A stretch of 64,000 nucleotides of DNA from Adiantum capillus-veneris (Eukaryota > Streptophyta > Polypodiopsida > Polypodiales > Pteridaceae): positions 101,421,811-101,485,810 of the forward strand of contig CM043947.1 in the NCBI GenBank assembly GCA_014529385.2, given 5' to 3'. The notes beneath the pieces were generated by a model that was not told where the DNA came from, did not search any database, and saw only the letters and a program-made list of their open reading frames with translations. Positions 57,876 through 64,000 of the stretch are shown in pieces. The number at the start of each line of letters is the position of its first letter. The first letter of the stretch is position 1. Both the position numbers and the translations under genes were made by a program.

Positions 57876-59276
57876 AATGAGGATAAAAAACTTATAACCT
57901 GAACAACAAATTTAATATTCTATTGGCATTCTTCGTCTTATCTCTCTCTCTCTCTCTCTCTCTTTACCTCACATTCTCTAGTCATGTCCAATCCCCGCAC
58001 ACCTCGGTCTAGAGGTGCACGGAGATCAGAACCACCGGGTTATAATCTCGTCTTTATTGGTCAATACCTATATTTGTGGGTACAAGAAATCTACACACCC
58101 ACGTCTACATGATACTGCATGTAGTGGACAAAACCCCTTTGCGTCTTCTCTAGTTGTAGCACTTCACTTCATCTTAACATCTTTTCACAGTAGATCTTTT
58201 CACTGTTCGTCTAACTCTAAACCCTAAACCGTAAGTAATTCTTGCGTGGACTCGATCTAACGTAAATAAGCGTAAATCTAAATAAACGTAAATCTAACTA
58301 AAAATAAAGCTAAATCTAATTTAACGTAAGTCTAATGACTAGAGGTTGTCTAGATGGTCATTGTGTCGGGGATGTAGTGACTCTTGCCGCCCTGAAGATC
58401 CACCTTCTTCCCTATCTTCTGAAGACATTTCACCAGTACTTTTGGATCGACGGAGCCCACCATGAGTGAAGGCAGCAATACCCTATATTCCATTGAGGGC
58501 TTTCTTCACCCGCTTCATGCAGGCATCGCAGTCTATGGAGACCTAAATCTAATCTAATATAACGTAAATCTAAATCTAGCTTAAATAAACGTAAATCTAG
58601 TTAAAAATAAACCTAAATCTAATTTAATGTAAGTCTACATATAACCTAATCTTTAACGTCTTTTAAGATAGTTTCCTACGACGCTATAACTCTCTTCTTC
58701 TTGTGTGTGTGCGCGTGTGTGGATGTGTGTGCCAATAAAAAGAGATAAATGGTATAACCTTTCTATCACCCATGCCAAGTATGATAGATTGATTATGCCA
58801 TTTCCCTCTTGAATAATAGGTCTTGAGTTCAACTCCTCGTCGGCTAGATCTTTAGGTCTTTTAATTTTAATTAGTTTCCTACCACGTTAAATTAGTTTCT
58901 CTCTCTTTCTCTCTCAATGTGTGTGCGTTTTTTTGCATCGTATGCATGTTTTCTCTCTCTTTTCCTCTCTCAATGTGTGCGTTTTTTGTTTATGCATGTT
59001 CTCTCTCTCTTTTCCTCTCTCAATGCGTGCGTTTTTTGTTTATGCATGCTCTCTCTCTCTTTTTCTCTCTCAATGTGTGTGTGCATTCTTTGTTTATGTA
59101 TGTGTGTGTGTGTGCGTTTTTGTTTTTGTTTGTACTCTCTCTCTCTCTCTCTCTCAAAAACACTATGTGTGTGTGTGTATGTGTGTGTGTGAGAGAGAGA
59201 GAGAGGGAGAGAGAAAGAGGGGAAGGGAACATGAGAATGAGGAGAGGGAAGGAGCATACCTGGCTCTCCTTCCTCT

Positions 59277-59321
<45 letters not shown>

Positions 59322-59325
59322 GAAG

Positions 59326-59362
<37 letters not shown>

Positions 59363-59459
59363 GGGAGAGCGTTACCTGCTCCTTGCTTGAGGGCGCCGAA
59401 AAACTTAGATCTGAGATCTGAGTTTTTGGGCGCGCTCGGTTATTTTTTTACCCCAGCCG
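57876..59459. repeat. 5' region of the CACTA element: ~185-bp unit, AT repeats, microsatellites
   Basis: 57967-58090 matches one unit of the tandem array at 60288. At 58250-58640 there are degenerate repeats of ACGTAAATCTAA. At 58909-59095 four ~60-bp units contain CTCTCTCAATG[TC]GTG and TTTATGCATG. (GT)n and (GA)n tracts follow to 59370. Open frames here are low-complexity. This should include the transposase promoter. Confidence 0.75.
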
Positions 59460-59614
59460 GCATCGCTATGAGCGTCGCTATAAGCGTCGCTATGAGCGTC
59501 GCAAATTTACAAAGAAATTTGCGACGCTCATAGTGACGCTCATAGCGACGCCGGGAAAAAAAATTTTGAGCGTCGCTGTGTGAGCGTCGCTAATATGAAG
59601 AGCCTCTTGTAGTG
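59460..59614. repeat. right subterminal repeats and terminal inverted repeat of the CACTA element
   Basis: GCGTCGCTAT-type units in both orientations (59460-59592), then the terminal CCTCTTGTAGTG ending at 59614. Confidence 0.93.
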
Positions 59615-59873
59615 ATTTGAGCACTTTGACATTGTAGACTGGGGTTTTGGGCCGTTCCGGACGCGATGGCACTGTCCATTTTTCCAAATTCCTCACTCTT
59701 TTTCTGTTGTTTTTGCTGTGTAAGTTTCTCCTATGAGCGAAGCTTCTGCTCCAATTTGTGATTGTATCTGGTATATTTTACCCATTTTGTGTGAGCTATT
59801 GTCCCATTGGTGTTGGCCCAAGCTCATTTGTATCTAAACATCAGAAGTTCTCCTCTTTTGAGCTGAGTTTTTT

Positions 59874-59925
<52 letters not shown>

Positions 59926-60018
59926 TGGAGTGGGCAAGTGGATAGTTTCTCTCCTCTCACTCCATAGGTGTGTTTCCTGTCTCGGCCAGGTGTGTTGTGT
60001 AAGCCGAGTGGTGCCCCA

Positions 60019-60054
<36 letters not shown>

Positions 60055-60116
60055 CTTCCCAAGAGTGTGTGTCGGGTCATTATAGAGGCGTTTTGTGTGT
60101 TTTCATCCCGCTCACA

Positions 60117-60883
60117 GCGTATGTGTTGGTCGTAGATTTTTTGTTTTGAAAAGATATAATACTTGGCATGTGCACAAGGACACGCCACCCTATCGTCCAT
60201 ACTTTATCTACCAATGATGCAATAAATAATTAAAACACTTTAGTTGTTAGAACTACACATTACTAAGTACATGACAATACATGACAACTTCACATTCTCT
60301 AGCCAGGCCCGATCCCCGCACACGTCGGTCTAGAGGTGCACTGAGATTAGTACCACAGGATAATAGTCTCGTCTTTATTGGTCAATGACTATATATTAAG
60401 GTTCTTTGTGTGCACTTTGGAAGTCTGATTGCCTTTTTTCAACTATTTGTTGCTAGCTCTAATAACCTCACATTCTCCAGCCAAGCCCGATCCCCGCACA
60501 CCTTGGTCTAAAGATGCACGGAGATTCGGACCACAGGTAATAATCTTGTCTTTATTGGTCAATGTCTATATATTAAGGTTCTTGAAGTCTGTGTGCACTT
60601 TGGAAGTCTGATTGCATTTTTTCAACTATTTGCTGCTAGCTCTAACAACCTCACATTCTCTAGCCAGGCCCAATCCCCGCGCATTTTTGGTCTAGAGGTG
60701 TACGGAGATTAGGACCACAAGGTAATAATCTCGTCTTTATCGGCCAGTGACTATATATTAAGGTTCTTGAATTCTGTGTGTACTTTGGAAATCCGATTGC
60801 GTTTTTCCAATTATTTGCTGCTAGCTCGAGCTCTAACAATCTCACATTCTCTAGCCATGTCCGATCCCCGCACACCTCGGTCT
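60117..60883. repeat. tandem ~185-bp repeats of a second CACTA element
   Basis: Units begin CTCACATTCTC near 60290, 60467, 60650 and 60840; the last is cut by copia LTR C at 60884. Each has CGATCCCCGCACAC, ATCTCGTCTTTATTGG and CTATATATTAAGGTTCTT. One similar unit lies in the complete CACTA element at 57967, so this is probably the 5' region of the element whose 3' part is at 49489-50873. The stretch 60117-60287 holds a (GT)-free spacer with no gene. Confidence 0.75.
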
Positions 60884-61693
60884 TGTTAAGTATGGAGCCT
60901 GATTTACCCTTGTAATTTTCTGTGGTAAAAGCGCACATTTGTAAGGCCCCCATTATGAGGAGAAGCCATCGTGCATGAAGGAAAATCACTCACAGGAAAC
61001 CAAAATTTTCACGGACAAGAATCAGGGGCAACTTTAAAGGCCTCGGGGGTGGAGGCCCCCGAGACTATTTTTTTCGCCGGAATATTATGGCCGGACATCG
61101 GCCGGAAAGTGGTCGGAAAACAACCGGTCGGTTGGTCGGTGGCCGGTGCCACCGGTGGTCGGAAGTCAATGGCCGATGGCAAGTGGTCGGAAGTCAATGG
61201 CCGGTGGCCGGTGGTCGGAAGTCAATGGCCGGTGGCCGGTGGCCGAATTCAAAAGCGGACTTGTCTTCTCAAGGGCGGCCACACATGGGCGGATTGGAGG
61301 GTCCGATTTGGACTTATTCGCACAAGGGCGGCTACACATGGCTGTCTCTCATAAGAGAGGGCAGCCCTTTTGGCCTATAAAAGGAGGCCATTTCTACACA
61401 CATTTCATAGTGTGAAGTTGATGCAACAAGGTGAGTGTGAGGTGGTGAGAGTGAAGCAAGGCGGGAGCTCCATTAAGGGTATAATCCCTTTGTAAACTAC
61501 TTCTTGTTTTGAAGTACTAAACCCATTGAGTGGCTGCTTTCCCGTGGACGTAGCCCACATTGGGTGAACCACGTATATCGTGTGTACTCTCTCTCTCTCT
61601 CTCTCTACTCTATAATCTCGTGTATATAAATCTGTCTCTCTCCATTAAGTAATCTACTCAATTATCTATTTAGCTACGTCTTATTTCCTAACA
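60884..61693 (+). repeat. 5' LTR 'C' of the second copia element
   Basis: 810 bp, TGTTAAGTATGGAGCC...CCTAACA, with the TATAAAAG box and the GGCCGGTGG minisatellite. Confidence 0.96.
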
Positions 61694-61695
61694 AC

Positions 61696-61707
61696 TGGTA
61701 TCAGAGC
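61696..61707 (+). other. primer-binding site, initiator Met-tRNA
   Basis: TGGTATCAGAGC two bases after the LTR. Confidence 0.95.
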
Positions 61708-61766
61708 AAGGTTTTCTCATAGGGAAATTATCTCAAGGAAAGGATTCCTTGAATTGAGTGGGAGTT

Positions 61767-64000
61767 ATGGCGGAGGAAGGGAAGCTCAAGATTGAGAATT
61801 TCAACAGCAAAAACTACCAATATTGGAAGATGTAGATTGAAGACTATCTCTACCAGAAGGACCTCTATTTGCCACTAGGCGGTCTTGCGAAGAAGCCCGC
61901 AACAATGGCAGATGAAGCATTGATTGTCCTTGATCGAAAGGCACTGGGAACAATCCGGTTAAGCTTGGCGTCAACGGTGGCCTTCAATGTTTCGGAGATG
62001 AAAACCACGGAGGACTTGATGAAGTCACTTGACGACTTCTACGAGAAACCATCGGCATCCAATAAGGTATTTCTTATGAAGCGCTTGTTCAATTTAAAGA
62101 TGGCAGAGAATGGTTCAGTTGCAGAACACCTAAATGACTTTAACACAAACATAAGTCAACTTCGATCATTGAAAATCAATTTAGATGACGAAGTGCGAGC
62201 TCTCCTTATACTATCATCTCTACCGGATAGTTGGGACAGCCTTGTGATGGCTGTAAGTAATTCTATCTCTGGCACAAATACTCTTAAGTTTGATGATGTT
62301 GTGGGTGTTCTCCTAAGCGAGGAAATGCCAAGGAGAAGCACAGGAGAATCATCAAGTGCTGCACTATCAGTGGAAACAGGAGGAAGGCTTAAGGAGAGGT
62401 TCAAAAACCAAAAGGGTCGTGATCTCTCAAGGCGGAGCAAGTCACGCACAAAGTCAGTTCTTGAATGTTGGAGCTGCGGCAAGAAGGGCCACGTCAAGAA
62501 CGATTGTTGGTCCAAGAAGAAGAAGGAGACAGAGTCTCAAAACAACAAGCCAACATCGGAGGCCAATGTGGCAGGTAAAGTAGAACAAGATGCTCTAATT
62601 CTCTCATTAGACAATGTGTCTAATTCCTGGATAGTAGATTCCAGGGCTTCATTCCATGCGACACCACACAAGCAACATTTCCAAGACTACACCAAAGGTA
62701 ATTTTGGGTATGTATACTTGGGAGATGATGAAGCTTGTGAGATTGTCGGCAAAGATACAGTTTCTGTCAAAACTGCTAACGGAAATGAATGGAAGCTTAA
62801 AGACGTTAGGCATGTTCCTTCTCTTCACAAAAATTTGATCTCTACAGGACAATTGGACGATGAAGGTCACAACATTGCATTCGGAAACAAACGGTGGAAG
62901 ATCTCAAAGGGATCTTTGGTGGTTGCCAAGGGTGAAAAAGTCGGTACACTTTACTTGTGTACTATTAGCACGCAACCTTCAGCTTGTGCAGCAACTACAG
63001 AAGTTGACAGTGCGGTGTGGCACTACCGACTTGGGCATATGAGTGCCAAAGGAATGCAAATCCTTCAAACAAAGAAGCTTCTACCAGGTTTGAAAGAAGT
63101 GGACTTAGAGTTCTGTGAAGATTGTGTTTATGGTAAACAAAAGAGGGTAAAATTTCAAAAATCAGGAAATGAAAGAAAAAATAAAAAACTTGAGTTGGTT
63201 CATTCTGATGTTTGGGGTCCTGCAAGTACACCATCACTTGGTGGCTCATTGTACTATGCAACATTCATAGACGATGCGACTAGAAAAACATGGGTTTATG
63301 TCATGAAGAATAAATCCGATGTATTTTCCATATTTCAAAGGTGGAAAGCCTTTGTGGAGAATGAAACAGGTACCAAGGTTAAATGCCTCAGATCCGACAA
63401 TGGAGGCGAATATTGCAGCCAAGCTTTTGAAAGCTTTTGTGCTAGCAATGGCATTCGGAGGCAAAGGACAACCCCAAGGACACCTCAACAAAATGGGATT
63501 TCGTAAAGGATGAACAGGACAATCATGGAACGAGCACGAAGCATGCGGCTACATGCAGGCCTACCGCTTGAGCTTTGGGCGGAAGCTGTAAGTACGTATG
63601 TGTACTTAATCAATCGGTCACCCTCAACGGCATTGGATGGGGGAGTTCCAGAAGAGGCATGGACAGGTAAACTGGTGAATTATGCATTTTTCAAAGTGTT
63701 TGGGTGTGAGGCTTTCATGCACATAGATAGAAGCCTAAGATCAAAGTTAGATGCAAAGTCCAAAAAGTGTTTCTTCATTGGCTATGGAGAAGGAGACTTT
63801 GGGTATCGCCTATGGAATCCTGGAGATGGTAAAATCTTAAGGAGTAGGGATGTAATTTTTAACGAACAAAATATGTACAAAGATTACTTGGAAAGAAAAC
63901 AAACAAAAGAAACAAGTGATGAGTACATGGAGCTTGAGGACGGTGAAGACTCAAGGACTGCAAACGGTGACAATGTGCAACAACGTCAACCAAATGAGGA
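61767..64000 (+). pseudogene. copia gag-pol, two nonsense codons and a lost protease Gly
   Basis: It starts MAEEGKLKIENF. Compared with the intact copy, TAG at 61833 replaces CAG (Gln), and TAA at 63504 replaces GAA in ISERMNR, which removes the catalytic Glu of integrase. The protease reads WIVDSRASFHATPH instead of DSG, which alone should inactivate it. The frame is otherwise open to the window end, within the region between integrase and RT. The zinc knuckle CWSCGKKGHVKNDC is intact. Confidence 0.95.

Larger units (their letters stand above)
52583..59614 (-). mobile_element. complete CACTA (En/Spm) transposon, 7.03 kb, TSD ATT
   Basis: Ends are CACTACAAGAGG and its exact complement (12-bp terminal inverted repeats), flanked by ATT at 52580-52582 and 59615-59617. 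Genes on the minus strand encode a tnp2-type transposase, a DUF4216-type segment and a Transposase_24-type protein. Both ends carry GCGTCGCTAT-type subterminal repeats. One TGA in the transposase is the only clear defect. Confidence 0.96.
50874..60116 (+). mobile_element. deletion derivative of the LTR-B element, TSD GCGT, carrying a CACTA insertion
   Basis: Truncated 5' LTR B (50874-51374), short internal ORF to 51843, purine stretch GGGGATGGGC, 3' LTR B (51897-52582 and 59618-60116). GCGT flanks both ends (50870-50873 and 60117-60120). The 5' LTR has two deletions and runs straight into internal sequence. Gag and protease are gone. Confidence 0.85.
60884..64000 (+). mobile_element. second copia element of the LTR-C family, decayed, runs off the window
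   Basis: 5' LTR C 60884-61693, primer site 61696-61707, then gag-pol with two nonsense codons. GGTCT precedes the LTR and would be the target duplication. It is nearly identical to the intact copy at 42140. Confidence 0.96.

Noticed and set aside
58919-59421. Cys/Val/Ser-rich ORFs in the CACTA 5' region
   Set aside because: Low-complexity translations of ~60-bp CT-rich units and (GT)n, (GA)n tracts.

Overview
This window is nuclear DNA from a land plant with a repeat-rich genome. Support comes from Ty3/gypsy elements with a second RNase H (Tat type), Ty1/copia elements of Tork/Tnt1 style with an initiator-Met primer site, an En/Spm (CACTA) transposon, plant-style GT..AG introns of 77-95 bp, and a short CCCTAAA-type motif. 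I cannot name the species. I see no ordinary housekeeping gene, rRNA or tRNA gene.

Layout. 1-7082: a Tat-type gypsy element (leader ORF, gag-pol with three nonsense codons, 3' LTR 'A') inserted in LTR 'B' of a second element. 7083-17310: that second, gag-protease-only element. Its leader holds a solo copia LTR 'C', and its 3' LTR is split by a 4.1-kb insertion (12430-16561). 17311-21076: an internally deleted Tat-like element on the minus strand. 21077-24739: a 5'-truncated copia element on the minus strand. 25671-34912: a distinct locus that is not retroelement-like. It holds a divergent histone-H3-like protein with an acidic tail, a small two-exon helical protein, a three-exon protein of unknown family, and a four-exon protein that looks like an undescribed DDE-type transposase. 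Arrays of palindromes sharing the core ACCAAGCGAATA lie between the first three genes. 35150-39643: LTR fragments and a remnant of a gypsy-like element with two protease-like blocks. 39644-49486: five tandem copies of a ~910-bp LTR-like unit 'D', split by an intact copia element (42140-47812, TSD GTCCG). 49489-50873: part of a CACTA element. 50874-60116: a deletion derivative of the LTR-B element, whose 3' LTR carries a complete 7.03-kb CACTA element (52583-59614, TSD ATT). 60117-60883: ~185-bp tandem repeats of CACTA type. 60884-64000: a second, mutated copy of the intact copia element.

How it fits together. Most coding capacity is for transposition. Many in-frame stops are single-base CAG/CAA to TAG/TAA changes, as expected from decay of methylated cytosines. 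The 42140-47812 copia element is the only one that looks competent. The 25.7-34.9 kb locus is the most unusual part: its four genes, short introns and shared palindromes suggest one unit, possibly a large DNA transposon with a captured histone gene. I could not find its ends.
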